A stretch of 64,000 bases of DNA, taken from contig NC_015564.1 in assembly GCF_000214175.1 (NCBI RefSeq), positions 4,092,001 to 4,156,000 of the forward strand. Direction: 5' to 3'. The notes beneath the pieces are model-generated. The model was not told the DNA's origin. It made no database searches and was given only the letters and a program-made list of their open reading frames with translations. A program made the position numbers and the translations under genes. This stretch comes from Hoyosella subflava DQS3-9A1. Lineage in GTDB: Bacteria; Actinomycetota; Actinomycetes; Mycobacteriales; Mycobacteriaceae. This document shows, in pieces, positions 32,301 through 40,496 of the stretch (position 1 is the first letter of the stretch; every line of letters starts with the position of its first letter).

Positions 32301-33436
32301 CCCGATGGGCCATCGGCACCAATCTGGCCCCCGCGCAACACCAGGACGATGCCCTTGCGTGCGGAAAAATCGGTGCACGAGCCTCCGATATCGATCAATG
32401 TGACGCCATCGATTCCGTCGCCGGTCAATAGGCTCTCGTCGCCGTCCACGGTGCCCCCGTCGATGATGAGCACTACGTGCGGGTTCCCTGCCGAGACGGG
32501 GGCGTTGCGCATGAAACGCGGTCGATCCGCGATGAACGGCGCAATTAGTTCACCTGCAGCGTGCAATGTGTCGACGACTAGTCGCAATTGGCCTGCACTG
32601 TCGTTTTCAGTCGGATGCTGGGCGTGCGGCAGCCACTTCACCCACTCCCACCGTGGTGATTGGTCCGTGCCCGCGACAATTACCACGAGCAGATCATCCG
32701 GACCGTGGAAGGTGGCAAGCTGGCACAGTGCGGCCCTTACGAGGGCAGCAGAGTCTTCATGACCAGGCTCCTCGGAGAGGAGGGTGATCGACGCGAACCC
32801 CCGAAGCGCGAGGGCGACGGGTAAGTCAGGAACAACGGACTGCGTGCGCACGAACCGGCGGAGCGCGACGACCGAAATAGGCTCGAGGTCATCAGTGGGC
32901 CCGGTCTCTGGAGGTACTAGCCTCATCGCGAGCCGCTGGGCACCCTTTCCGATGCGCACGGAGAGGTATTCAGCGTCGTCGGGCCGTCTTTCCCACATCC
33001 GCTGAGTTCCCGTGACGGTCCACAGAGTGGCGGGGTCGGGATGGTGCCACTCGAGCGAAACTCGCTGCTCCGCGGCCGCGCACGCCACTTCCCTCCGCGT
33101 GTCACTGAGATACCGGAGGTAGTCTTTGCGCTGCTCGTTCAGTTCAGCGGTGCGAGCACCGCCACCGCGTCCACCAGAAGTCGCGAGCATACCGAGCATC
33201 GAGACCGCCATCATGAGCGGGAACATCAGCATCATCGGATTGGCCGCCATCCCCGAGGTGAAGAGCAGCGCAACCATGCCGAGCATCGCCAGCACCATCA
33301 CGAGCGGTAACAGCTTCTGCAGGAGATTGCCCGGCACCGCGCGTGGCAGTTCAGGCGGCGTCTGCAGGCCGAGCTCGCCGCCGGGCATGCGCGGTTGATC
33401 TGCACGCACACCACGAAACACCTGAACTGTGCTCAT
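29390..33436 (-). CDS. eccC4: ESX-4 type VII secretion ATPase EccC
   Basis: A 1,348-residue FtsK/SpoIIIE-type motor that recruits and drives substrates through the ESX-4 channel. Two membrane segments lie at about residues 38-85 (LPLVMVLAMLGMVALLF and MLMFPLMMAVSMLGML). Three ATPase domains follow, with Walker A motifs GATGSGKSEFL (near 489), GGPQAGKSTA (near 849) and SGKTTLL (near 1,152); ALFIVVDEFSELL is a Walker B. Being one chain it is the fused EccCa-EccCb form, as in Rv3447c. ATG at 33436 has GGGGGG upstream; the GTG six bases earlier is too close to it. Confidence 0.95.
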   Translation of the reverse strand: MSTVQVFRGVRADQPRMPGGELGLQTPPELPRAVPGNLLQKLLPLVMVLAMLGMVALLFTSGMAANPMMLMFPLMMAVSMLGMLATSGGRGGGARTAELNEQRKDYLRYLSDTRREVACAAAEQRVSLEWHHPDPATLWTVTGTQRMWERRPDDAEYLSVRIGKGAQRLAMRLVPPETGPTDDLEPISVVALRRFVRTQSVVPDLPVALALRGFASITLLSEEPGHEDSAALVRAALCQLATFHGPDDLLVVIVAGTDQSPRWEWVKWLPHAQHPTENDSAGQLRLVVDTLHAAGELIAPFIADRPRFMRNAPVSAGNPHVVLIIDGGTVDGDESLLTGDGIDGVTLIDIGGSCTDFSARKGIVLVLRGGQIGADGPSGTEMFAGADGISATAATAFAMTIAKYRLASPGSAPLGTDSDGVLFPDWPTMIGAGDVACFNAETMWRPRTGRDRLRVPVGFRLDGTTVEIDLKESAEGGMGPHGLCVGATGSGKSEFLRTLVLGLIATHSPQSLNLVLVDFKGGATFLGLEGAPHVAAIITNLADELTMVDRMRDALEGEMNRRQQLLRAAGNFANVGEYERARAGGAHLEPLPALFIVVDEFSELLSQKPDFADLFVAIGRLGRSLHMHLLLASQRLEEGRLRGLESHLSYRVGLKTFSAQESRAVLGVPDAYHLPPVPGSGYLKIDAAEPVRFSASYVSGKYVPPPLVGQASVRTLSSDLRVRPFLAQRVELSDEGAPARATPHMEASTGQEPALMERAVLELVLAGVRGRGPQAHEVWLPPLDKSPAIGQLVPPVNRISAGQPSRVRAHLRVPLGLIDRPYDQRREPLTVDLSAGQGNMAIVGGPQAGKSTAVAAMIMALSATHTPREVQFYCLDFGGGSLRGISALPHIGSVANRLEPDRVRRTISEITAIARQREREFKEHGISSMAAYRRLRAQAHEHGSVASAGIPGGGPYGDVFLIVDGWATVRQEFESLEQPITALAAQGLSFGVHVVLTAARWSDFRVGLKDQLGTRIELRLGDPSDSEMNRRAAKSVPENQPGRGLTREGLHMVVAVPAIDAREYHSDDLASVAQAAVAELSQRCGNMSAPPVRMLPTELPREEIIVGQPGPEAESSDRLRVPIGIDEAELGTVSIDFSSQSHLVVFADAESGKTTLLRSICASIMAQNTPAQAKILLADFRRTMLGVVDTEHLAGYAVSAANLQAMVAELGSHLRARLPGPETTQQQLRDRSWWSGPEVFVIVDDYDLVATSGGNPLSGLLDLLPQAKDVGLHVIVARRAGGASRALFEPVMAALRDLSPVGLVMNGSRDEGVLLGTVRPSALPPGRGTLITRSGGEQLVQLASLPPL

Positions 33437-33476
33437 CAGCACGCCCCCCTGAATTCACGCCTCACACCGTGAGACC

Positions 33477-33533
33477 GGGCAGCCCCCCAGCTGCCCGACT
33501 GTCAGAGCCCGAAACTACCGGGCGCCTCTGACA
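33477..33533. promoter_or_regulatory. Paired inverted repeats in the eccC-eccD divergent region
   Basis: The 260 bases between the divergent eccC and eccD genes hold two hairpins: GGGCAGC/GCTGCCC (33477-33496) and TGTCAGAG/CTCTGACA with an inner CCCG/CGGG pair (33500-33533). They lie 40-100 bases upstream of eccC. They may be operators for a shared regulator or leader structures of the eccC mRNA. The rest of the gap shows no gene. Confidence 0.4.
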
Positions 33534-33696
33534 GATTTCAGCACCAACAAGCCGTCCGTCGAAGGAGGAACCCGGATTTTTGAATACAGGTCGATCACCG
33601 CATACTGGACATGCTCGGTACTGATGATGGGGGAATCTCAGTTCGGGCGCAAATGATGGCTAGTACAGCGGCCATGTGAATATTGGGGGGAATTCG

Positions 33697-35142
33697 GTGG
33701 TTCAGCTCTTATCCGAATCACTACAGGCAGCGAGTGGCCCAACACTGTGCCATGTCTGCGTAGTGACCGGCCATACCCAGGTCGACCTGGCCCTACCCGA
33801 CAGCGTCCCGCTTCTGCTGATTCTGCCGCGACTCAGCGAGATCGTTCATTGCCGGGCATCGGGGCCCGACACCCCATCAACAACTGCCAGCGCAGCTCAG
33901 TGGACTCTGTCGCGCCTTGGAGAAGGTCCGCTCGATCTCGATCTTTCCCTCGCTCGCCTGGGTGTCCGCAGCGGCGAGGTGCTTGTGCTCAGTCCCGTCG
34001 GCGAAGCGCCACCCGCACCGCTGTTCGACGACGTCATCGAAGCCGTCGCGGAACACTCCGCGCCGAAGGATGCCACCTGGACGGTGGGGCGCGGACGGAA
34101 ACTCAGCTACAGCGCGATGCTCGGTGCTGCGCTCGCAGCCAGCCTGGTCCTTGCGACCTCGGAACCGCTGGCTCATCTGCAGCTCGCACTTGCTGGTGTG
34201 TTCCTCAGCCCAGTGCTCTTCGCGCTCGCCGTCGCAGCCCAGCGTCATTGCGGCGCGACCGCATCCGGTGTCCTTCTGCTGTCGGCCATTCCGGTCGCTG
34301 CCGCCTCCGTAGCGCACCTCATCCCGGGCAACATGGGAGCGCCTCATCTCATCGCGGGTGGTGCGGTAGGCGCGACCATGGCACTTCTGGGCTTGCGCAC
34401 GTTTCCCCTAGCAGCCGCTCTACTCCTCCCTGCCTTCGGAACCGCAGTGACTGTGGGTTTCGCTGCCATGCTGAATCTTGTCGCGGGGCTGGGCCCAGCG
34501 ACGATCGCCGCCACCCTGATCGCGGCCACTCCGTTCGCCGTCGCGGCTGCCCCTCGCCTCGCTATGTTGGGCGCCCGCCTGCCAATTCCGCCTGTTCCGG
34601 CACCCGGCACTGCCCTGGACGTGGCTGATGCGATTCACGAAGACGGAAGCAACGACACTCCACACGTCACGTTGTGCCAGAAGGCACAAGCCGCAGAGCG
34701 CTTCGTGACCGGTGTCATCGCCACTGTCACTGCAGTTGGCGCTGCCTCTGCCATTGTGATCGCTTCACTGGCGGTGATGTCAGGGGAACTGCCCCTTCCC
34801 CTGGCGATACTTACCGCGATAGTGGCGGCGGCGCTCTCGTTGCGCGGCAGGAGCATCGCCGCCACGGTTCCCGCTCTCCTGGTCACTGGAACCGGGGCTT
34901 TCATGGCGGTGAGCGTCCTGATCGCGGCTACACTGAGCGCCCAAGTTCCTCCAGACCTATTGTTTCTGGCCGCGATCCTAGTGCTCGTGCTGGCGTTCGT
35001 TTTCGGGACGCTCGCGCCTGGCCGGTCCTACACTCCGCTGCAATACCGCCTTGCGGAGCTCACTGAGTACGGGCTGCTCGCGGCCATCGTTCCGGTCGCA
35101 TGCTGGGCGCTGGGGGTTTACTCCGCAATCCGGGGTCTGTGA
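33697..35142 (+). CDS. eccD4: ESX-4 membrane channel protein EccD
   Basis: About 481 residues. The first 100 form the ubiquitin-like cytoplasmic domain (VCVVTGHTQVDLALPDSVPLLLILPRL). After a linker come about 11 membrane helices from near residue 130 to the end. EccD is the main pore-forming subunit of type VII secretion membranes. The GTG at 33697 has GGGGGG at ideal spacing; an in-frame GTG at 33676 lies before that site. Transcribed away from eccC and overlapping mycP by one base. Confidence 0.92.
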   Translation: MVQLLSESLQAASGPTLCHVCVVTGHTQVDLALPDSVPLLLILPRLSEIVHCRASGPDTPSTTASAAQWTLSRLGEGPLDLDLSLARLGVRSGEVLVLSPVGEAPPAPLFDDVIEAVAEHSAPKDATWTVGRGRKLSYSAMLGAALAASLVLATSEPLAHLQLALAGVFLSPVLFALAVAAQRHCGATASGVLLLSAIPVAAASVAHLIPGNMGAPHLIAGGAVGATMALLGLRTFPLAAALLLPAFGTAVTVGFAAMLNLVAGLGPATIAATLIAATPFAVAAAPRLAMLGARLPIPPVPAPGTALDVADAIHEDGSNDTPHVTLCQKAQAAERFVTGVIATVTAVGAASAIVIASLAVMSGELPLPLAILTAIVAAALSLRGRSIAATVPALLVTGTGAFMAVSVLIAATLSAQVPPDLLFLAAILVLVLAFVFGTLAPGRSYTPLQYRLAELTEYGLLAAIVPVACWALGVYSAIRGL

Positions 35143-36563
35143 TGCGCGCTCGATCTACCACGATCGCGGCAGTGCTGGTGAGCGGAGTGGTCGCGGGACT
35201 CCTTACGCTGCATGGTGTGTCCGCAGCGGCACCACCTGTAGTGGATGATGCGTACTTGCCGAGGCCTGGCCCGGCGGCGCCGCTGGAGCTGACGAGCCAG
35301 CGAGAGGCCTGTTCTCGCGGATTAGCTGAACCTCCGGGCGCTGCGCTTCGCGCGCCTGACGCGCAGCACTCGCTTGGTTTCACTAGCGTGTGGCCCTTGA
35401 CTCGGGGAGACGGGCAAGTAGTCGCCGTGATCGACACCGGGGTGACGCCGCACCCGAGACTCGGTGAGGTTATACCTGGCGGCGACTATGTGAGCTTCGG
35501 TGACGGCACTGACGACTGTGACGCCCATGGCACGTTCGTTGCCGGTTTGATCGCCGCGCGACCTGACTCGTCTGATGATTTCGCCGGTGTCGCACCGAGG
35601 GCTCAGATCGTTGCTATCAGGCAGTCCAGTCTCAAGTTCGCTCGGGCAGCGAGCACACCCGGCGAGTACCAGTCGGAGAATTCTTACGGCAACGTGCGCA
35701 CACTTGCGATGGCAGTTCGCCGCGCCGCTGACCTTGGCGCTACGGTGATCAATGTTTCTGAGGTTGGCTGCTCTCCGGCTGGTGAAAGTCTCGACGACCG
35801 CGAACTCGGTGCCGCGCTCAGATACGCAGTCGATGTCAAAGATGCTGTTGTCGTTGCGGCAGCCGGGAATGTGAACGCTTCCAGCTCGTGTCGCGACCAG
35901 AATCCCGGCCCCGACCCGAGGAATGCCAGCAGAACTCCAGATTGGCTCGGAATCGCAACGGTTGCGACGCCAGCCTGGTACGACGATTACGTTCTCACTG
36001 TGGGTTCGGTTGATTCAGACGGCCAGCCGTCGGCTTTCACGCTTGGCGGACCTTGGGTCGACGTCGCGGCGCCGGGCACGGGGATTGTGTCACTTGATGC
36101 GCAGCCAGGAGGAACAGGCTTGGTGAACGCTACATCCCACGGTGAAGCGGTGACCCCGATTGCGGGTACCAGTTACGCCGCGCCTTACGCCTCGGGAACG
36201 GTGGCGCTTGTTCGCGCACGATTCCCGCATCTCAGCGCGCGCCAGACAATGGACCGCATCATTGCGACCGCACATCCACCAGCGCACGGCTGGGACCCTT
36301 ATGTCGGATTCGGTGTCATAGATCCAGTTGCGGCGGTGACCGCGGATCTCGACCCAGAGGGGCGGCGCGGATCGCAGGGCTACGCTGTGGCACTCGCGAA
36401 GAGGGCAGGTCCACCCGAACGCGCCGGTACTGCCATCGCGGCGCCAGGTCAACAAGTCGAGCCGGATCCGCTGCCCAGGGCAATCGCAGCGTTCACTGTA
36501 TTCGCCTGCCTGGCGGGTGGAACAATTATCCTGTTGCTCACTTCTCGCCGCCGGACGAACTGA
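35142..36563 (+). CDS. mycP4: Mycosin (subtilisin-like protease) of ESX-4
   Basis: A 473-residue membrane-anchored serine protease. A signal peptide runs to about residue 30 (TTIAAVLVSGVVAGLL...SAAA). The triad is visible: D98 in VVAVIDTGV, H129 in DAHGTFVAG and S344 in GTSYAAP. The C-terminal membrane anchor (FTVFACLAGGTIILLL) is followed by RRRTN. Mycosins are needed to stabilise the ESX membrane complex and may process substrates. The ATG overlaps the eccD stop (TGATG). In M. tuberculosis eccB4 comes next; here a TetR gene does. Confidence 0.94.
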   Translation: MRARSTTIAAVLVSGVVAGLLTLHGVSAAAPPVVDDAYLPRPGPAAPLELTSQREACSRGLAEPPGAALRAPDAQHSLGFTSVWPLTRGDGQVVAVIDTGVTPHPRLGEVIPGGDYVSFGDGTDDCDAHGTFVAGLIAARPDSSDDFAGVAPRAQIVAIRQSSLKFARAASTPGEYQSENSYGNVRTLAMAVRRAADLGATVINVSEVGCSPAGESLDDRELGAALRYAVDVKDAVVVAAAGNVNASSSCRDQNPGPDPRNASRTPDWLGIATVATPAWYDDYVLTVGSVDSDGQPSAFTLGGPWVDVAAPGTGIVSLDAQPGGTGLVNATSHGEAVTPIAGTSYAAPYASGTVALVRARFPHLSARQTMDRIIATAHPPAHGWDPYVGFGVIDPVAAVTADLDPEGRRGSQGYAVALAKRAGPPERAGTAIAAPGQQVEPDPLPRAIAAFTVFACLAGGTIILLLTSRRRTN

Positions 36564-36564
36564 T

Positions 36565-37188
36565 CTACGCCTCTGTGGCCAGAACCCCGGCAATGTACCC
36601 GAGTAGCTCGAGTTGCCGCTGATCGGCGTCGGCATCCGGGACGACCTGCCTCCCGATTGATTCGCCTGTGAAGTAACCGATGACGAATTCGAGGAGCGCA
36701 CGGCGAATCATGTCAGGAAACACCTGAGTCTCCGGAATCGACTCGACGAGCTCTTCCATCGCATCCAAGTACTGGACTGAAAGCTCAGCCATGCGCGCAC
36801 GCAACTCCGCGTCAGTCCGGGCGTGGAACATCAGCTCATGCCACACCATGTTCGTTCGCGACCGGGTAATCCGCCGGACGGTCGAAAGGATGGCTGTGAA
36901 GTCACGCACCCCACGGCCGTCCTTGTCACCGAGTTCGCTTCGGAACTCCGCGATCTGGCGATCCGCCACAACTTCAGCGACATGGGCAAACAAGTCGAGC
37001 CTGGTGGCGAAATGCCGAAAGAGCGCACCCTGCGAAAGTCCCGCCCGGTCGACAACTTGCTGCACCGACGCGCGCGCGTACCCCACCTCAGCGAGCACCT
37101 CGATCGCAGCATCGACAAGCGCCGCTATCGTGGTGCCTCGCCGCTCTTGCTGGGTCCGGCGCCGTCCCGTCCCTTCCCCCGCGGTCAC
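36565..37188 (-). CDS. TetR-family transcriptional regulator
   Basis: A 207-residue regulator. The N-terminal HTH is typical: AALVDAAIEVLAEVGYARASVQQVVDRAGLSQGALFRHFATRLDLF. The helical C-terminal half would bind an unknown ligand. Its stop is one base from the mycosin stop on the other strand, so the two genes are convergent with essentially no spacer. The target is unknown; no neighbouring efflux or catabolic gene points to it. GTG start at 37188. Confidence 0.9.
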   Translation of the reverse strand: MTAGEGTGRRRTQQERRGTTIAALVDAAIEVLAEVGYARASVQQVVDRAGLSQGALFRHFATRLDLFAHVAEVVADRQIAEFRSELGDKDGRGVRDFTAILSTVRRITRSRTNMVWHELMFHARTDAELRARMAELSVQYLDAMEELVESIPETQVFPDMIRRALLEFVIGYFTGESIGRQVVPDADADQRQLELLGYIAGVLATEA

Positions 37189-37254
37189 GAGATCCGATCA
37201 TATGCCTCGGAGCGGCAGACCCATAGAAGCCCCGCGCGACACCCCTAAAAGGCA

Positions 37255-37287
37255 GTGTCCCCGCCAGAACGATCCTGGCGGGCACAC
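37255..37287 (-). terminator. Terminator of the aldolase gene
   Basis: A stem of 8 bp plus 4 bp (CCCGCCAG/CTGGCGGG, then GTGT/ACAC across one mismatch), 16 bases after the aldolase stop. On the minus strand it is followed by GCCTTTTAG, a short T-run. Confidence 0.75.
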
Positions 37288-37302
37288 TTGCGCTAACACC
37301 GA

Positions 37303-38340
37303 TTAACGCGCGGTGATGGAGCGTCCCGCGGACTTTAGATCGTTGCATGACTCAACTACGCGAGCCGCCATGCCACCCTCCGCAGCCTTAAGGTAGCTGC
37401 GCGGATCGTAGAACTTCTTATTTCCAACCTCGCCGTCGATCTTCAGCACACCGTCGTAGTTGGAAAAGAAGTGGTGCGCGATCGGACGAGAAAATGCGTA
37501 CTGGGTGTCGGTGTCAACGTTCATCTTGACCACACCGTAGTTCAGTGAATCCTCGATCTCCGACTTGAGAGAACCGGACCCACCGTGGAACACCAGGTCG
37601 AAGGGCTTGGCGTCGGCCGCGAGTCCGAGCTTGCGAGCGGCGACCGTCTGCCCTTCTTTCAGCACCTCTGGCCGGAGCTTCACATTGCCTGGTTTGTACA
37701 CGCCGTGCACGTTGCCGAATGTCGCCGCGAGCAGGTAGCGGCCTTTCTCCCCGGCGCCGAGCGCGTCGACAGTCTTTTCGAAGTCCTCAGCGGTTGTGTA
37801 GAGCTTGTCATTAATCGCGTTCTCGACGCCGTCTTCCTCGCCGCCGACGACACCGATTTCCACCTCGAGGATGATCTTCGCGGCCTTCGACAGTTCGAGG
37901 AGTTCCTGGGCAATCTCGAGGTTCTCGTCGATCGGAATCGCGGATCCGTCCCACATATGTGACTGGAAGAGCGGGTTCTTCCCGGCGCTCACGCGCTCCT
38001 GTGAAATCTGAAGCAGCGGCCGAACGAAGCCGTCAAGCTTGTCCTTGGGGCAGTGATCGGTGTGCAGTGCAATCGTCACGTCGTACTTGTCGGCGATGAC
38101 GTGGGCAAACTCGGCGAGCGCGACGGAACCCGTAACCATATTCTTGATCGCCTGGCCGGATCCGAACTCAGCTCCCCCGGTGGAGAATTGGATGATCCCA
38201 TCGCTCCCCGCCTCCGCGAATCCACGGATAGCAGCATTGATGGTTTCCGACGACGTGCAGTTGATGGCGGGGAACGCGAACGAGTATTCTTTCGCGCGGT
38301 CCAGCATCTCGGCGTACGCCTCCGGCGTTGCGATTGGCAT
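37303..38340 (-). CDS. fba: Class II fructose-1,6-bisphosphate aldolase
   Basis: A 345-residue zinc enzyme that cleaves fructose-1,6-bisphosphate in glycolysis and runs in reverse in gluconeogenesis. FAFPAINCTSSETINAA, IALHTDHCPKDK (zinc histidine and catalytic Asp), EVEIGVVGGEEDG, NVHGVYKPGNV and FHGGSGS (zinc and phosphate sites) are all intact. ATG follows GGAGGG. It is the actinobacterial type (Rv0363c of M. tuberculosis). Confidence 0.97.
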   Translation of the reverse strand: MPIATPEAYAEMLDRAKEYSFAFPAINCTSSETINAAIRGFAEAGSDGIIQFSTGGAEFGSGQAIKNMVTGSVALAEFAHVIADKYDVTIALHTDHCPKDKLDGFVRPLLQISQERVSAGKNPLFQSHMWDGSAIPIDENLEIAQELLELSKAAKIILEVEIGVVGGEEDGVENAINDKLYTTAEDFEKTVDALGAGEKGRYLLAATFGNVHGVYKPGNVKLRPEVLKEGQTVAARKLGLAADAKPFDLVFHGGSGSLKSEIEDSLNYGVVKMNVDTDTQYAFSRPIAHHFFSNYDGVLKIDGEVGNKKFYDPRSYLKAAEGGMAARVVESCNDLKSAGRSITAR

Positions 38341-38432
38341 TGGGATGGCCCTCCAGATCGACGATTAGCGGTCAGTTACGAAGTATCGCTGGTTCCCAGT
38401 ATGGCACCTGCTGCTGTCGCCCAAACAGGTCC

Positions 38433-39533
38433 TCACGACACGGACGCGGCCGCTTCCATCAGCATCCACCCGGACAACTGGACGGACAGGTCCCGCTCCG
38501 GAACCGCCGATGCTCGCACCGCACCGTCCTTCATCTTCGATGGGGCGCTGCGAGCATCCGGAAAGGTCGGCGGCGCGGCCCAGTTCGCTCCAAATAGTGG
38601 GCCCCCTGGGGCATCGAGATGATTGCGCCATGCCGCCTCGGCCGATCGAAGGACGATCCCGCGGGCCATGCGACGCGTCTGATGATCGTGTTCGTGGTGC
38701 GCCGGCAGCGACGTCGCAACGAAAGCCAGGTACCGCGCGAGAATTCCCTGGAAAAGTCCGCCGTCACCGCCTCCCGCAGTGCGGATAACTCCGCGTGGCG
38801 CTAGTTCCGTGGAGACGGCGGCGACGAGGGTGCGGACACGCTCGGAGTGGCGCGGCGCGGCGGTACGGATGGCCAGTTCAGTCCCGGCACCGAGGACGAC
38901 GCCTTGACAGTAGGTGTAGATCGCTCTTTCCACAGTGCCGTCGCCGCGAACCCCGTCGTAGATAAGCCCGCGCTCGATGTCGACCAGATTGGCGTAAATC
39001 CAGTCTGCAATCTCTTCGGCACGGTCCACGTTTCCGGTGCGCGCAAGCAGAATCGCCGCCGGGCCATTCGCCGGTGTATTGAAGAAGTCGTCTTTCCGCC
39101 GCCATGGGAGTCCGCCACCCTTCTCGGGACTCCAGCTTTCCGTAAGCTCGCGGGTGAGCGTTTCGATCGCCTTGTCCTTGCGGGAGACCCCAGCTAAACG
39201 GCTACTTCGTTCCAGCGCGAGCCCAAGCCACGCCATATCGTCGTAGTAGCTGTTGGTCCAACGGCCAGCATTCCGCACCCTGTGGCCGCGAATGAGTGCA
39301 CGAATGCGTCTGCGACGGTCGGGATTAGGCGAACGGACTGCCGCGTCGACCATGCAGTCCAGCAAATGGGCCTGCCACCAATAATGCCACCGCAGAAAAC
39401 CCTTGTCCCGCAGAAGTGATGGCCAAGCGATGACGCCTAGTGCGGTCGCTGGAAGCATCCAGAGGGGGCGGACGTGCCGGGTGAGAATAGCTTGCTCAGC
39501 TGCGTCCGCCCGGTGACCCCAATCCTGCTTCAT
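38433..39533 (-). CDS. Glycoside hydrolase family 76 protein
   Basis: A 366-residue (alpha/alpha)6-barrel protein of the GH76 endo-alpha-1,6-mannanase type. SYYDDMAWLGLAL holds the paired aspartates (D98, D99) that act as acid and nucleophile. No signal peptide or anchor is seen, unlike secreted mannanases. A related gene (Rv0365c) is close to fba in M. tuberculosis too. Mannan-containing lipoglycans of the mycolata envelope are plausible substrates, but the cytoplasmic location makes that uncertain. Confidence 0.82.
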   Translation of the reverse strand: MKQDWGHRADAAEQAILTRHVRPLWMLPATALGVIAWPSLLRDKGFLRWHYWWQAHLLDCMVDAAVRSPNPDRRRRIRALIRGHRVRNAGRWTNSYYDDMAWLGLALERSSRLAGVSRKDKAIETLTRELTESWSPEKGGGLPWRRKDDFFNTPANGPAAILLARTGNVDRAEEIADWIYANLVDIERGLIYDGVRGDGTVERAIYTYCQGVVLGAGTELAIRTAAPRHSERVRTLVAAVSTELAPRGVIRTAGGGDGGLFQGILARYLAFVATSLPAHHEHDHQTRRMARGIVLRSAEAAWRNHLDAPGGPLFGANWAAPPTFPDARSAPSKMKDGAVRASAVPERDLSVQLSGWMLMEAAASVS

Positions 39534-39574
39534 TCTCTCATCGTGCCCCTAAAGCCGACTCCTCGTTCAGCGAA

Positions 39575-40243
39575 CTACCAGGCTCGTGAAAGATCAGCAT
39601 GTTGCTGAACCCACGCATGCATCGCGATCCCGGCGGCAACTCCAGCGTTGACGCTGCGTGTAGAGCCGAACTGCGCAATGGATACCGTCATGGTGGCCAC
39701 ATCACGTGCACGCTCGCTGATCCCAGGGCCTTCCTGCCCGAAGAGCAACATGCATGCCCTCGGCAATGTCGCTGTTTCGAGGCGCACCGACCCGGGGGTG
39801 TTGTCTACTGCAACTACCGTGAGCCCTTCGCTTCGCGCGTAGCCGAGCAACTCGTCCACACTCGCGTGATGGTGTATGTGCTGGTAGCGATCGGTAACCA
39901 TGGCACCGCGCCGGTTCCATCGCCGCCTGCCCACGATGTGCACTGCAGCAGCGGCGAACGCATTCGCCGTCCGGACCACCGTTCCGATATTGGCGTCATG
40001 CGCGAAGTTCTCGATGGCCACATGGAGTGGGTGGCGGCGGGCATCGATGTCCGCCATGATCGCGTCGCGTGTCCAATAGCGATATTGGTCAACTACATTC
40101 CGGCGGTCACCGTTCTCGAGGAGTTCTGGGTCGAAACGCGGATCGGGAGGCGGCGCGGTGCCGAACTCATCCGCCCAGGGTCCCACGCCGACCGATTGAC
40201 CCCACTCCGTTGGGCCTGCTGCTTCCTGCGTCCCCACGTCCAC
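39575..40243 (-). CDS. SpoU/TrmH-family RNA 2'-O-methyltransferase
   Basis: A 222-residue SPOUT methyltransferase. The three motifs are clear: NFAHDANIGTVVRTANAF (motif 1), LLFGQEGPGIS (motif 2) and STRSVNAGVAAGIAMHAW (motif 3), which form the knotted SAM pocket. It should methylate a ribose in tRNA or rRNA; the target cannot be told. Start GTG at 40243. The first 50 residues are a loosely conserved head. Confidence 0.9.
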   Translation of the reverse strand: MDVGTQEAAGPTEWGQSVGVGPWADEFGTAPPPDPRFDPELLENGDRRNVVDQYRYWTRDAIMADIDARRHPLHVAIENFAHDANIGTVVRTANAFAAAAVHIVGRRRWNRRGAMVTDRYQHIHHHASVDELLGYARSEGLTVVAVDNTPGSVRLETATLPRACMLLFGQEGPGISERARDVATMTVSIAQFGSTRSVNAGVAAGIAMHAWVQQHADLSRAW

Positions 40244-40349
40244 CCTGACTGATTTCTCCGAATTTTCTCAGCTTTCCCCAACTGGGGCTGCTCCATGCAG
40301 TTTTGGGGCCTGTTCGGCCGCTGTTAGCCCTCACTTCACCAATTTCCAG

Positions 40350-40379
40350 TTGTAACGTCCACGTTAACGAGGGTAGATT
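40350..40379 (+). promoter_or_regulatory. Candidate promoter of the leader-leuA-like unit
   Basis: TTGTAA at 40350-40355 and TAGATT at 40374-40379 with an 18-base spacer. The start of transcription would fall about 40386-40388, on the ATG of the short leader ORF, so the leader would be leaderless. Confidence 0.45.
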
Positions 40380-40387
40380 GCGTAGTT

Positions 40388-40429
40388 ATGAAGCGGGTGC
40401 GCGTAGTAAATCGCCGCAGCGGGGCCTGA
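40388..40429 (+). CDS. Predicted 13-residue leader peptide (MKRVRVVNRRSGA)
   Basis: A short ORF placed at the predicted transcription start, with three valine codons among its first seven. The stop codon sits right at the end of the left arm of a strong hairpin. The layout and wording resemble actinobacterial leader peptides in front of branched-chain amino acid genes. It precedes a LeuA regulatory-domain gene. The call rests on position, codon content and the hairpin only. Confidence 0.45.
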   Translation: MKRVRVVNRRSGA

Positions 40430-40451
40430 TCGGACTGGCCCCTCGCTGCGG
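40414..40451 (+). terminator. Attenuator-like hairpin upstream of the LeuA-domain gene
   Basis: CCGCAGCG and GGGCC pair with GGCCC and CGCTGCGG around a 10-base loop with a two-base bulge; GGTTTCGCG follows. The left arm encodes the last codons of the leader peptide, so translation of the leader would interfere with folding. Confidence 0.55.
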
Positions 40452-40496
40452 GGTTTCGCGATGCCAGTCCCTCTTCACTGCTCCAAAGGAAACCCC

